64,000 bases of DNA from Subsaximicrobium wynnwilliamsii (GTDB lineage: Bacteria; Bacteroidota; Bacteroidia; Flavobacteriales; Flavobacteriaceae): positions 27,672 to 91,671 of the forward strand of contig NZ_VORM01000019.1 in NCBI RefSeq assembly GCF_007997225.1. Direction: 5' to 3'. The notes below the pieces were generated by a model, which did no database searches, was not told the origin of the DNA, and worked only from the letters and a program-made list of their open reading frames with translations. This document shows, piece by piece, positions 36,526-45,285 of this stretch. Numbering within the stretch: position 1 is the stretch's first letter; every line of letters begins with the position of its first letter. The translations under genes and the position numbers were made by a program.

Positions 36526-36918
36526 TCACGGTTTTTCTGAGTTTACTATTCTTTTATAAAACAGGGATGGCTGACCAAAATTAACCAACATTCCCAATTC
36601 TTTTTTAGTTGCGGCCAAGTAATTTTTAGTTTGCGCATAAAACGCAATAGGAACCTGCCTAACAGATTTTATTTCTAAAATAATTTTATCATAACAGATA
36701 AAATCGGCCTTGTAATATTTATCTAACTGCTCTCCATCATAAAACACCCGCAATTTAACCTGACTTTTAAAAGGAATATCCTGCTTGATAAACTCCTTGT
36801 TAAGCGCTTCCTCATAAACAGCTTCCAAAAAACCCGATCCTAATTCTCGATGTACCTTCATGCACGCCCCAATAATTTTATAACTTTCTTCCTTGTATAA
36901 AATATTAGATTTTTCCAT
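36526..36918 (-). CDS. GxxExxY family protein, PD-(D/E)XK nuclease-like
   Basis: A 130-residue soluble protein. The defining motif is G29-F-L-E32-A-V-Y35. The later stretch KADFICYDKIILEIKS contains D72 and E82-x-K84, the spacing of a PD-(D/E)XK nuclease core (Pfam PDDEXK_3). Members are common in Bacteroidota, often in several copies per genome; activity unproven. Here it stands between cysN and cysD, and is bounded by perfect inverted repeats. The gene starts at ATG 36918 and ends 56 bp before the cysN start. It has no visible link to sulfate metabolism. Confidence 0.88.
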   Translation of the reverse strand: MEKSNILYKEESYKIIGACMKVHRELGSGFLEAVYEEALNKEFIKQDIPFKSQVKLRVFYDGEQLDKYYKADFICYDKIILEIKSVRQVPIAFYAQTKNYLAATKKELGMLVNFGQPSLFYKRIVNSEKP

Positions 36919-36947
36919 TTATGGCGAATCAAATAATTCAATTTAAG

Positions 36948-36961
36948 TTGGTTTAATTCGC
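36948..36961 (-). repeat. Inverted repeat, right arm
   Basis: Reverse complement of the left arm at 36485-36498, with no mismatch over 14 bases. It lies 3 bp from the cysD stop codon and 29 bp upstream of the GxxExxY start codon. Confidence 0.85.
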
Positions 36962-36964
36962 ATC

Positions 36965-37870
36965 CTAAAAGTAGCCTTGACGTTTCCTGTCTTCCATCGC
37001 AGATTCAGATCGCTTGTCGTCCGTTCTGTTACCGCGTTCGGTTTGGCGCATGCCTGAGACCTCATCTGCAATCTTCTCCAGAGTATCGGCATCTGATTCA
37101 ATACCGCCTGTTATGGTTATATCACCGAGCGTTCTAAATCTAATTTTCTTGGTCACGACTTCCTCATGGCTCTCCAAGACTAAAAATTCTGAATTTGGGA
37201 TCCAGCTGTCCTGTCTCCACACCACTTCACGCTCGTGGGCAAAGTACAAGGACGGGATGGCGATGTTCTCGCGCTTGATGTAATTCCAAACGTCCATTTC
37301 GGTCCAGTTACTTATTGGGAATGCCCTAAAATGCTCACCTTCAAAATGCTTCCCATTAAAAATATTCCACAATTCTGGTCTTTGATTTTTCGGGTCCCAC
37401 TGTCCAAAATCGTCACGGTGTGAAAAGAAACGCTCCTTGGCACGTGCTTTTTCTTCATCGCGTCTTCCGCCACCAATGGCACAGTCTACTTTATTGGATT
37501 CTATCGCATCTAAAAGCGTGGTGATCTGTAAAGCATTACGTGTTGCGTTTTTTCCTTTTTCTTCGGAAACCCTTCCGCCGTTAATAGCCTCCTGAACAGA
37601 ACCTACAATAAGCTGAATGCCTAGCTCTGATATAATATCATCTCTAAATTTAATGGTTTCAGGGAAGTTATGACCGGTATCCACATGCATCAAGGGAAAC
37701 GGAATCTTCGCAGGATAAAACGCTTTTTTAGCTAAATGTGTGATCAAGATGGAATCCTTTCCGCCGGAAAATAAGATTACAGGGTTTTCGAATTGCGCCC
37801 AAACTTCGCGTAATACAAAAATGGCCTCGCTTTCTAATTCGTCCAGATAATTTAAGAAATATTTACTCAT
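36965..37870 (-). CDS. cysD: Sulfate adenylyltransferase subunit 2
   Basis: Catalytic subunit of ATP sulfurylase, adenylates sulfate to APS. It has 301 residues, PP-loop family: SGGKDS at 35-40, followed by HVDTGHNFPET and GGRRDEEKARAKER for sulfate and AMP binding, and a C-terminal tail of basic and polar residues. It overlaps the cysC gene by 8 bp. The usual partner cysN follows only after the GxxExxY unit. Confidence 0.96.
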   Translation of the reverse strand: MSKYFLNYLDELESEAIFVLREVWAQFENPVILFSGGKDSILITHLAKKAFYPAKIPFPLMHVDTGHNFPETIKFRDDIISELGIQLIVGSVQEAINGGRVSEEKGKNATRNALQITTLLDAIESNKVDCAIGGGRRDEEKARAKERFFSHRDDFGQWDPKNQRPELWNIFNGKHFEGEHFRAFPISNWTEMDVWNYIKRENIAIPSLYFAHEREVVWRQDSWIPNSEFLVLESHEEVVTKKIRFRTLGDITITGGIESDADTLEKIADEVSGMRQTERGNRTDDKRSESAMEDRKRQGYF

Positions 37871-38465
37871 TGTCGAGGTGTAATTTTGGTGTTATAATAG
37901 CCATGATTCTTGTTATGGAATCTTCTAAAGTTTCTTTTTCGGTCTCAATTTCAATATCAGGACGCTCTGGTGCTTCGTAAGGCGCAGAAATCCCGGTCAT
38001 ATTTTCGATTTCGCCAGCTCTTGCTTTTTTATAAAGTCCTTTTACGTCGCGTCGCTCACATTCTTCTACGCTGGTATTGACAAAAACTTCGACAAAGTTA
38101 ACATCTTTGACTGTAGTTTTAATATTCTCGCGATCTTTTCTGTAAGGTGACACAAAAGCTGCCAACACCACTACCCCGGCATCTACCATAAGGTTTGCTA
38201 CTTCGGCGATGCGCCTAATATTTTCGGTACGGTCTTTTGGCGCAAAAGAAAGGTCACTATTGATGCCTTTTCTAATGTTATCACCATCAAGCGTGTAGGT
38301 CTTGATACCTTTATTGTGCAGTTGCTGCTCTATCAAATTGGCGATAGTGGATTTCCCTGATCCCGAAAGACCTGTAAACCAAACCAAAAACGATTTGTGT
38401 TTATTGCCAATGTTGCGATCAAGCTTAGTGATTTGATAGTCGTGGTCTTTGATGTTCTTTTCCAT
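37863..38465 (-). CDS. cysC: Adenylylsulfate kinase
   Basis: Phosphorylates APS to PAPS, the donor for sulfation. It has 200 residues. The P-loop is GLSGSGKST (32-40), followed by DGDNIRKGINSDLSF and FVSPYRKDRENI, the family signatures. Overlaps cysD by 8 bp and lies 3 bp after the DUF2061 gene. Confidence 0.95.
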   Translation of the reverse strand: MEKNIKDHDYQITKLDRNIGNKHKSFLVWFTGLSGSGKSTIANLIEQQLHNKGIKTYTLDGDNIRKGINSDLSFAPKDRTENIRRIAEVANLMVDAGVVVLAAFVSPYRKDRENIKTTVKDVNFVEVFVNTSVEECERRDVKGLYKKARAGEIENMTGISAPYEAPERPDIEIETEKETLEDSITRIMAIITPKLHLDNE

Positions 38466-38468
38466 AAA

Positions 38469-38897
38469 TCAGTCTTTTGTTCTTGATGGGAGTCCATAAT
38501 TGACTTTATACCAAGCCCGTTCGTGAACATAATACAATATCATTTTGGTAACCACTTCAGCAGCCCCAATTTTAAGCCCAGTTAATGGGTTACCGGTAAT
38601 AATCCAAGCCAAAGTCATTGTGTCTATGGTGCCTATCACTCTCCAGGTTACGGTTTTAGCGAAATGGCGTTTTCTGCTTTCTAAAACCTCACCATCTTTG
38701 GATAGGTTGATCTTAAACCAAACGCGTTCATGAAAATAGTACAAAACCATTTTTGTAAGCACCTCGGCCATGCCAATCTTTAATCCCGTAAGCGGGTTTC
38801 CGGAGATGATCCAAGACAGAATGATGGTATCTATGGTGCCTACTAAGCGCCAGGTGACCGCTTTTGCAATATGTCTTTTATGCGATTGGTCATTCAT
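38469..38897 (-). CDS. DUF2061 protein with two copies of the domain
   Basis: A 142-residue membrane protein made of two similar halves (about residues 5-66 and 72-132). Each has the pattern H-x-A-K-x-V-T-W-R-x-x-G-T-I-D-T, then a helix, then ISGNPLTGLKIG or ITGNPLTGLKIG, and a second part ending in LYYFHER or LYYVHER. The start at 38897 overlaps the cysQ TGA (ATGA). DUF2061 proteins occur beside sulfate activation genes, so a role in sulfate handling is plausible. The function is unknown. Confidence 0.85.
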   Translation of the reverse strand: MNDQSHKRHIAKAVTWRLVGTIDTIILSWIISGNPLTGLKIGMAEVLTKMVLYYFHERVWFKINLSKDGEVLESRKRHFAKTVTWRVIGTIDTMTLAWIITGNPLTGLKIGAAEVVTKMILYYVHERAWYKVNYGLPSRTKD

Positions 38898-39706
38898 GGT
38901 TTGGCAACTAAAAACCAAGGATTCAGTAAATTTTCTTTGTTGTATAACAAGGATTGATTGGTGTCTTTGGAGATAACGGCAAGGCCTACCGCATTGCAAA
39001 TGGCCTGTCCTGCTGCGGTATCCCACTCCATGGTTGGGGCAAAGCGCGGGTAAACATCTGCGCTGCCCTCTGCAACCAAACAGAATTTCAAGGAGCTTCC
39101 TTTGGAAACGATTTCAACCGCTTTTCCTTTTTCTTTTAATTCATCAATATAATCCACGGTTTCCTGGCTCATGTGCGACCTGCTGCCAACGACCTCAACG
39201 GTTGCTGAATGCTCCCCTTTTGGTTTTAGCAAGGTACAGGATGCTAAAATTTCATCTATCGCGCTGTCATGGGTTTCTAAAATCGCCTTATAAGCTTCAT
39301 GGCGTGTTACATCTGCAAAATATAGGATTTTTGTTGCAGGCACATAAATGACGCCCAATTCTGGTTTGCCATCCTTTACCAAGGCGATATTGACTGTAAA
39401 CTCGCCATTACGTTTTATAAACTCTTTGGTGCCATCAACAGGATCAACGACCCAGCACTGGTTCCAGCTCTTTCTAATGGAAAAATCGGTTTGCTTGTTT
39501 TCCTCGCTGATGATGGGAATTTTAGTTGGCAATAAAAAGGTATTGATAATGTCGTTTGCCTGCTTATCAGCTTCCGTTAGAGGCGACTTATCCGCTTTGA
39601 GTTCTACATCAAAAGCAGTGTCATACACTTGCATGATGACTTCGCCTGCTTTTAAAGAAGCCTCAATAGCGGTCTTTAAATTATTATTGATTTTTATACC
39701 AGTCAT
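38894..39706 (-). CDS. cysQ: 3'(2'),5'-bisphosphate nucleotidase
   Basis: Hydrolyses PAP, the by-product of PAPS use, to AMP. It has 270 residues, inositol-monophosphatase fold. Metal-binding motifs are the EE of [26 protein letters not shown] and [15 protein letters not shown]. It starts the sulfate block and overlaps fcl by 23 bp, so the fucose genes and the cys genes are probably one transcription unit. Confidence 0.94.
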   Translation of the reverse strand: MTGIKINNNLKTAIEASLKAGEVIMQVYDTAFDVELKADKSPLTEADKQANDIINTFLLPTKIPIISEENKQTDFSIRKSWNQCWVVDPVDGTKEFIKRNGEFTVNIALVKDGKPELGVIYVPATKILYFADVTRHEAYKAILETHDSAIDEILASCTLLKPKGEHSATVEVVGSRSHMSQETVDYIDELKEKGKAVEIVSKGSSLKFCLVAEGSADVYPRFAPTMEWDTAAGQAICNAVGLAVISKDTNQSLLYNKENLLNPWFLVAKP

Positions 39707-40730
39707 ATACTTCGGATATTCCGTTTTTGAGATTCATTTTGTGTTTCCAGCCGAGAGCGTTCAGTTTGGATACATCGGTCAATTTCCTGAGTGTCCCATC
39801 TGGTTTATTGGTGTTATATACCAATTTACCTTCAAAGCCGACGATGGTCTTTATCATTTCCGCCAAGTCCTTTATGGAAATATCCTCGCCTGTACCAATA
39901 TTGATGTGGGTATTGCGTGTTTCTTTATCTGCTTCGGAATAGGTGTCCTTAAAATCCCTGTTTTCCATAATAAAGACGCAGGCATCTGCCATATCCTTAG
40001 ACCACAAAAATTCTCGTTTTGGCGCTCCACTTCCCCAGATCTCAACACTTTCTGAAGACACACCAAATTCCGACAAATAGTTTTTTGCTTCCGCTAAGGT
40101 CTTAAAACCGGTATCTTTTAATATCGCATCCTCGTTGTTTTCGCTGAGTAGTTTCGCCAAATGTAACTTACGTATCAAAGCTGGAAGCACATGGGACTTC
40201 TCCAAATCAAAATTATCGTTGGGTCCATAAAGGTTGGTAGGCATTACCGAGATAAAATTGGTGCCATACTGCAAATTATAGCTCTCGCACATCTTAATGC
40301 CTGCGATCTTTGCAATAGCGTAAGGCTCGTTGGTGTATTCTAAGGTATCGGTCAACAAATAAGACTCCTTCATGGGCTGAGGCGCATTTTTTGGATAAAT
40401 ACAAGTACTGCCCAAAAACAAGAGTTTTTTCACATTGTGAAGATGGCTTTGATGAATCACGTTGTTCTGGATCATCATGTTTTCATAGATAAAATCGGCA
40501 CGATAAACATTGTTGGCGATGATGCCTCCAACTTTTGCAGCCGCTAAAAATACGTATTCAGGGATTTCGAGTTCAAAAAATTCCTGCACCGCCATTTGAT
40601 TGCTTAAATCTAGCTGTGCATGGGTTCTAGTAACTATATTGCTATACCCTTTTTGCTGAAGATTCTCAAATATGGCAGAACCTACAAGACCACGATGCCC
40701 TGCAATGTATATTTTAGACTTTTTTTCCAT
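39684..40730 (-). CDS. fcl: GDP-L-fucose synthase
   Basis: Epimerises and reduces GDP-4-keto-6-deoxymannose to GDP-L-fucose. It has 348 residues, an extended SDR: NADP loop GHRGLVG (11-17), catalytic Tyr/Lys in PYAIAKIAG, and [20 protein letters not shown] in the substrate region. It is somewhat longer than the E. coli enzyme because of extra residues near 215-230. It lies 6 bp after gmd. Confidence 0.95.
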   Translation of the reverse strand: MEKKSKIYIAGHRGLVGSAIFENLQQKGYSNIVTRTHAQLDLSNQMAVQEFFELEIPEYVFLAAAKVGGIIANNVYRADFIYENMMIQNNVIHQSHLHNVKKLLFLGSTCIYPKNAPQPMKESYLLTDTLEYTNEPYAIAKIAGIKMCESYNLQYGTNFISVMPTNLYGPNDNFDLEKSHVLPALIRKLHLAKLLSENNEDAILKDTGFKTLAEAKNYLSEFGVSSESVEIWGSGAPKREFLWSKDMADACVFIMENRDFKDTYSEADKETRNTHINIGTGEDISIKDLAEMIKTIVGFEGKLVYNTNKPDGTLRKLTDVSKLNALGWKHKMNLKNGISEVYDWYKNQ

Positions 40731-40736
40731 AGCGAT

Positions 40737-41855
40737 TTACTCAAAGTAGTTTTTAATGCGGTAACCGCCATCTTTTAGGTACTGCTGTTTATGCATCAAA
40801 TCGAGATCACTGCTCATCATATCGGTAACCAGCGCCGCCAAGTCATATTCTGGTATCCAGCCTAATTTCTCCCTGGCTTTTGTGGCGTCACCAATCAATA
40901 ACTCCACTTCGGTTGGTCTAAAATACTTCTCATCTACGGCAACGATTTCCTTGCCAATTTCTAAATTGTATTCGGCATTATTACAGGTTTTTATATAGCC
41001 TTTTTCGGCTGCACCTTCGCCCTTAAACTCCAATTCAATACCCACGTGACCAAAGCACATTTTCACAAAATCCCTAACCGTGGTGGTTACCCCTGTGGCA
41101 ATTACCCAATCTTCAGGTTCATCGGCTTGAAGAATCATCCACATCATGCGAATGTAATCCTTAGCGTGTCCCCAATCGCGCTGCGCATCTAAATTTCCTA
41201 AAAAGATCTTATCTTGAAGCCCTAAAACAATTTTAGAGGTCGCTCTAGTGATTTTTCTGGTCACAAAGGTTTCACCTCTTATGGGCGATTCGTGATTGAA
41301 AAGAATGCCGTTACAAGCATACATCCCGTAAGCTTCGCGATAGTTGACGGTAATCCAATAGGCATACATCTTTGCCACCGCATAGGGGCTTCTTGGATAA
41401 AAAGGGGTGGTTTCTGTTTGTGGCACTTCCTGCACTTTTCCGTAAAGCTCAGAAGTTGAGGCTTGATAGATTTTGGTTTTCTTTTCCATCCCAAGAATAC
41501 GAATGGCTTCCAGCAAGCGCAACGTTCCAATCCCGTCGGCATTGGCGGTATATTCGGGCATTTCAAAAGACACGGCTACGTGACTCATGGCAGCTAAGTT
41601 GTAGATTTCGTCTGGCTGCACTTCCTGAATGACTCTTATTAGGTTGGTGCTATCGGTAAGATCACCATAATGCAGAAAGAAATTCTGGTTTTCTACATGA
41701 GGATCTTGGTAAAGGTGATCAATTCTATCGGTATTGAAGAGCGATGAGCGTCTCTTAATCCCATGTACGATATAATCTTTTTTTAAGAGGAATTCACTTA
41801 GATAAGCGCCATCCTGGCCGGTAACTCCCGTGATAAGAGCGATTTTTTTTTGCAT
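40737..41855 (-). CDS. gmd: GDP-mannose 4,6-dehydratase
   Basis: First step from GDP-mannose towards GDP-L-fucose. It has 372 residues from the ATG at 41855, which gives [19 protein letters not shown] with the NADP loop GVTGQDG (10-16); the frame upstream to 41894 is in the leader and overlaps the operator palindrome. The catalytic Tyr and Lys are in [10 protein letters not shown], and [16 protein letters not shown] follows. It starts a unit gmd-fcl-cysQ with a strong promoter in front. Confidence 0.96.
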   Translation of the reverse strand: MQKKIALITGVTGQDGAYLSEFLLKKDYIVHGIKRRSSLFNTDRIDHLYQDPHVENQNFFLHYGDLTDSTNLIRVIQEVQPDEIYNLAAMSHVAVSFEMPEYTANADGIGTLRLLEAIRILGMEKKTKIYQASTSELYGKVQEVPQTETTPFYPRSPYAVAKMYAYWITVNYREAYGMYACNGILFNHESPIRGETFVTRKITRATSKIVLGLQDKIFLGNLDAQRDWGHAKDYIRMMWMILQADEPEDWVIATGVTTTVRDFVKMCFGHVGIELEFKGEGAAEKGYIKTCNNAEYNLEIGKEIVAVDEKYFRPTEVELLIGDATKAREKLGWIPEYDLAALVTDMMSSDLDLMHKQQYLKDGGYRIKNYFE

Positions 41856-41894
41856 TGGTTCTGTGTATCTGTTAAAAAGGACTTCAAAATTCAA

Positions 41895-41908
41895 CTATGT
41901 GCACATAG
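41895..41908. promoter_or_regulatory. Palindromic operator candidate CTATGTGCACATAG
   Basis: A perfect 14-bp palindrome 5 bp after the -7 box of the gmd promoter, so it covers the predicted transcription start. A dimeric regulator bound here would block or tune transcription of gmd-fcl-cysQ and the genes behind. Confidence 0.5.
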
Positions 41909-41913
41909 CAGCA

Positions 41914-41943
41914 CAAAGGTATTCTTTTTGTTGTTTTTAACAA
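41914..41943 (-). promoter_or_regulatory. Promoter of gmd (-33 TTG, -7 TACCTTTG)
   Basis: On the minus strand TTG (41943-41941) is followed after exactly 19 bases by TACCTTTG (41921-41914), a full match to TTG-N19-TAnnTTTG. Transcription would start near 41908, inside the palindrome above, about 50 bases before gmd. It gives the fucose/sulfate part of the locus its own promoter. Confidence 0.72.
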
Positions 41944-41973
41944 GATTAATTCACTGGCAGAACACTGTTTAGT

Positions 41974-42828
41974 TTAATACAGTTGGTCTATAACGGCATC
42001 AACACTGTTTCGCCAATCGAAGCTTTTTTGCATTAGGTTGTTGGCTTTTTGATTATCCATCACGCTGTATCTTGGTCGTTTGGCCTTGACCGGGAAGCTA
42101 TCCACAGGGCTTACCAATTCTGTTTTATTCAGTTTTTTAGCAATTTGTTGTGCAAAACCATACCAGGTTGTTTCGCCTGAAGCTGAAAAATGATACAGTC
42201 CAAAATCTTCAGTTTTATTAGTGATTAGGAAAAGGATAAATTCCGCCAAATCAGCACAACTGGTAGGAGTGCCGGTTTCTGAAGTGACAATTTTGAGGGG
42301 CTCGTTGTTCTGCAATTTGGAAGCTATGGTTTTTGCAAAATTCTTTCCGTAGGGCGAATACAGCCAAGAGGTTCTAATGATGAAATAGTTTGAAAGCAAT
42401 TCGGCAATGTACTGCTCACCCTTTAATTTGGAGGCGCCATAGGCATTTAAAGGGTTGGTTTGGTCGGTTTCGTTGTAAGGGCTTGTTTTGCTTCCGTCGA
42501 AGACATAATCTGTTGAGATATGGACAAGAATTGTGTTATGGATTTCGCAGACTTCCGCTAAAGACTTAACCGCTTCCGCATTGATTTTATAGGCTTGATC
42601 GGGTTCGCTTTCCGCCAATTCTACGTTGGTGTAGGCTGCACAATTGATGCAATAGTCGAAATCATGTGTTGAAAAAAACGCGTTTATGGCTTCGGAATTT
42701 GTGATGTCCAAATCGGCTCTGGAAACAAACACAAATTCCAAATGATCTGGTGTAGCCTTACTTTTCTCCTGAAACGTTTGCCCCAATTGTCCCGTAGCTC
42801 CTGTGACCAGTATTTTAGTTGCCATCAC
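41974..42828 (-). CDS. rfbD: dTDP-4-dehydrorhamnose reductase
   Basis: Final step of dTDP-L-rhamnose synthesis. It has 284 residues (start at 42828, or at the next Met at 42825). NADP loop GATGQLG near residues 9-15, YVFDG in the central part, Tyr/Lys of the SDR family in NAYGASKLKGEQYI. It overlaps rfbC by 14 bp. Four rml genes run B-A-C-D. Confidence 0.95.
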   Translation of the reverse strand: MMATKILVTGATGQLGQTFQEKSKATPDHLEFVFVSRADLDITNSEAINAFFSTHDFDYCINCAAYTNVELAESEPDQAYKINAEAVKSLAEVCEIHNTILVHISTDYVFDGSKTSPYNETDQTNPLNAYGASKLKGEQYIAELLSNYFIIRTSWLYSPYGKNFAKTIASKLQNNEPLKIVTSETGTPTSCADLAEFILFLITNKTEDFGLYHFSASGETTWYGFAQQIAKKLNKTELVSPVDSFPVKAKRPRYSVMDNQKANNLMQKSFDWRNSVDAVIDQLY

Positions 42829-43366
42829 TATAGGTTTTAAAACTTGGCAATGCCTGGTCTTTTTCTGAAAGAATCAAGGTTTCCATTGGCAATTGCCAGT
42901 CTATGTTTAAGGTAGAATCGTTATAGGCAATGCCTGCTTCGGAATTCTTGTTGTAATACTCATCACACTTATAGCTAAAAATCGTATCATCTTCCAAGAC
43001 CACAAACCCATGGGCAAAACCTTTGGGCACGAAAAATTGTTTTTTATTAGCAGCTGTAAGTACCACGGAAAGGTGCTGCCCATAAGTATCGGAATCCTTA
43101 CGCAGATCCACACAAACATCCAAAACAGCCCCTTCGATGACCCGAACCAACTTGGCTTGGGCAAAATCGCCAGTTTGCAAATGCAGCCCTCTTAAAACGC
43201 CTTTTGAGGACTTGGATTGGTTATCTTGAACAAAATCAACTTCCAATCCCGTAAGTTCCAAGAATTTTGCCTTATTGAAGCTTTCAAAAAAATAACCACG
43301 CGCATCCTCAAATACGGTGGGTTCAATCACAAAACAGTCTTTTAAATGGGTTTCTTTAGCAATCAT
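42815..43366 (-). CDS. rfbC: dTDP-4-dehydrorhamnose 3,5-epimerase
   Basis: Cupin-fold epimerase, 183 residues. Core signatures are [20 protein letters not shown], with the catalytic His in LRGLHLQ, and [20 protein letters not shown] with the conserved aromatic ring. Overlaps rfbA by 4 bp and rfbD by 14 bp. Confidence 0.95.
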   Translation of the reverse strand: MIAKETHLKDCFVIEPTVFEDARGYFFESFNKAKFLELTGLEVDFVQDNQSKSSKGVLRGLHLQTGDFAQAKLVRVIEGAVLDVCVDLRKDSDTYGQHLSVVLTAANKKQFFVPKGFAHGFVVLEDDTIFSYKCDEYYNKNSEAGIAYNDSTLNIDWQLPMETLILSEKDQALPSFKTYSDGN

Positions 43367-44232
43367 GAATTTCGTTTTAGCATGCCTAACAAATTTTTTC
43401 CGTAGCCACTTTTTATCAGTGGTTCTGCCAAGGCCTTAAATTCAGCTTCAGAGATAAAGCCCATCTCATAAGCGGCTGCTTCGATAGAGCCAATCATTAA
43501 GCCTTGACGCTCTTCAATGACCTCAACAAACTGTGAAGCTTGCATGAGCGACTGAAACGTGCCGGTATCCAGCCAAGCAGTTCCTCTATCCAAGATGCTC
43601 ACGCTAAGCCTGCCTTGATCCAGATAGGCTTTATTGACATCGGTAATTTCCAATTCGCCTCGATGACTGGGTTTGATGTTTTTGGCAATTTCTACAACAG
43701 TATTGTCATAGAAATAAATACCAGGGACTGCGTAATTGGACTTAGGGTTTTCAGGTTTCTCTTCCAAGGATATCACTTTACCTTCGGCATTGAATTCTGC
43801 CACGCCATAACGTTCTGGATCGTGCACGTGATAGGCGTAGATAATGCCACCGTCTGGATTGCTATTGGCTTGCAACAGTTTTGAAAGCCCCGAGCCATAA
43901 AAAATATTATCACCTAAAATGAGCGCAACCTTATCTGTACCAATAAATTTTTCGCCGATAATGAACGCTTCAGCTAAACCGTTTGGCGCATCTTGTATTT
44001 CGTATTCAAAAGTACATCCATATTTTTTTCCATCGCCCAATAAATCCTTAAACAAAGGCAGGTCTTTTGGGGTGGAGATGATCAAAATATCCTTGATACC
44101 AGCTTGCATTAAGGTGGATAAAGGATAGTAGATCATGGGTTTATCATAAACAGGCATCAATTGTTTGCTTATGGTCAAGGTCAATGGATGTAAACGTGTG
44201 CCAGATCCTCCTGCAAGTATAATTCCTTTCAT
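43363..44232 (-). CDS. rfbA: Glucose-1-phosphate thymidylyltransferase
   Basis: Makes dTDP-glucose from glucose-1-phosphate and dTTP. It has 289 residues. The nucleotide loop is [13 protein letters not shown], and [20 protein letters not shown] and [11 protein letters not shown] follow in the usual order, with [20 protein letters not shown] later. Lies 6 bp after rfbB. Confidence 0.96.
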   Translation of the reverse strand: MKGIILAGGSGTRLHPLTLTISKQLMPVYDKPMIYYPLSTLMQAGIKDILIISTPKDLPLFKDLLGDGKKYGCTFEYEIQDAPNGLAEAFIIGEKFIGTDKVALILGDNIFYGSGLSKLLQANSNPDGGIIYAYHVHDPERYGVAEFNAEGKVISLEEKPENPKSNYAVPGIYFYDNTVVEIAKNIKPSHRGELEITDVNKAYLDQGRLSVSILDRGTAWLDTGTFQSLMQASQFVEVIEERQGLMIGSIEAAAYEMGFISEAEFKALAEPLIKSGYGKNLLGMLKRNS

Positions 44233-44238
44233 ATTGTT

Positions 44239-45285
44239 TTAATTGTACTGTTTTTGATAATAGTTTTGATAGTCGCCACTCGTCACGTTGCGCAACCAAT
44301 TTTCATTGGATAAATACCAATCAATGGTCTTGCTCAATCCTTCCTCGAAAGTCACTGATGGTCTCCAGCCCAACTCGCTTTCAATTTTTGAAGCATCAAT
44401 CGCGTATCTCAAATCGTGTCCTGGCCGGTCTTTGACGTAGGTGATCAATTGTTCTGAGCTTCCTTTTTCACGTCCCAACTTCTCATCCATTTGCTCACAT
44501 AATATCTTGACCAGATCGATATTTTTCCACTCGTTGAAACCGCCAATATTATAGGTTTCGTGATTTTTTCCCTCACGGAATACCAGATCGATGGCTCTAG
44601 CATGATCAATAACAAACAACCAATCCCGGGTGTAATTGCCATCGCCATAAACCGGGAGAGGCTTGTTGTTGATGATGTTATTTATGAATAACGGAATCAA
44701 TTTTTCTGGAAATTGATTGGGACCATAATTATTGGAGCAGTTGGTAATCACATAAGGCATTCCGTAGGTTTCGCCGTAAGCTCTTACAAAATGATCTGAG
44801 CTCGCTTTGGAAGCGGAATAAGGCGAATTTGGATCGTAAGAAGTGGTTTCCTTAAACAAGCCCGTTTTACCCAAACTGCCATAAACCTCATCGGTACTGA
44901 TGTGATAGAACAGTTTATTCTTGAAATCCTCTTTCCAAATTGTTTTAAACGCGTTGAGCAAGTTCATGGTGCCAATAACATTGGTTCTCACAAACGCCAA
45001 AGGATCTATAATGGAACGATCTACGTGTGACTCGGCAGCCAAATGGATGACGCTCTCAAACTCGTATTTTGTGAACAACTCATTTATAAAAGCCTCATCG
45101 TTGATGTCTCCTTTTATAAACGTATAATTTGGTTGATGCTCTATGCTACTCAGGTTTTCAAGATTCCCAGCATAAGTGAGTGCATCTAAATTGTAGATGT
45201 GGCTATCTGGATAGGTTTCAACAAACAATTTAACAACGTGAGAGCCTATAAAACCTGCACCTCCTGTAATCAATATTTTTTTCAT
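44239..45285 (-). CDS. rfbB: dTDP-glucose 4,6-dehydratase
   Basis: Second step to dTDP-rhamnose. It has 348 residues, an extended SDR: NAD loop GGAGFIG (8-14), active-site T131-D-E and the Y156-x3-K160 pair in YSASK. Its start overlaps the stop of the Wzz-like gene by 4 bp (ATGA type). Confidence 0.96.
   Translation of the reverse strand: MKKILITGGAGFIGSHVVKLFVETYPDSHIYNLDALTYAGNLENLSSIEHQPNYTFIKGDINDEAFINELFTKYEFESVIHLAAESHVDRSIIDPLAFVRTNVIGTMNLLNAFKTIWKEDFKNKLFYHISTDEVYGSLGKTGLFKETTSYDPNSPYSASKASSDHFVRAYGETYGMPYVITNCSNNYGPNQFPEKLIPLFINNIINNKPLPVYGDGNYTRDWLFVIDHARAIDLVFREGKNHETYNIGGFNEWKNIDLVKILCEQMDEKLGREKGSSEQLITYVKDRPGHDLRYAIDASKIESELGWRPSVTFEEGLSKTIDWYLSNENWLRNVTSGDYQNYYQKQYN

Larger units (their letters stand above)
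36485..36961. mobile_element. Putative nuclease-coding insertion unit between cysN and cysD
   Basis: A 477-bp unit: perfect 14-bp inverted repeats (36485-36498 and 36948-36961) enclose a single small gene of the GxxExxY family. Outside the repeats only 15 bp remain to the cysN start and 3 bp to the cysD stop. Removal would thus leave an 18-bp gap, normal for a cysDN operon. That is my basis for calling it inserted. No target-site duplication is apparent. Confidence 0.5.
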
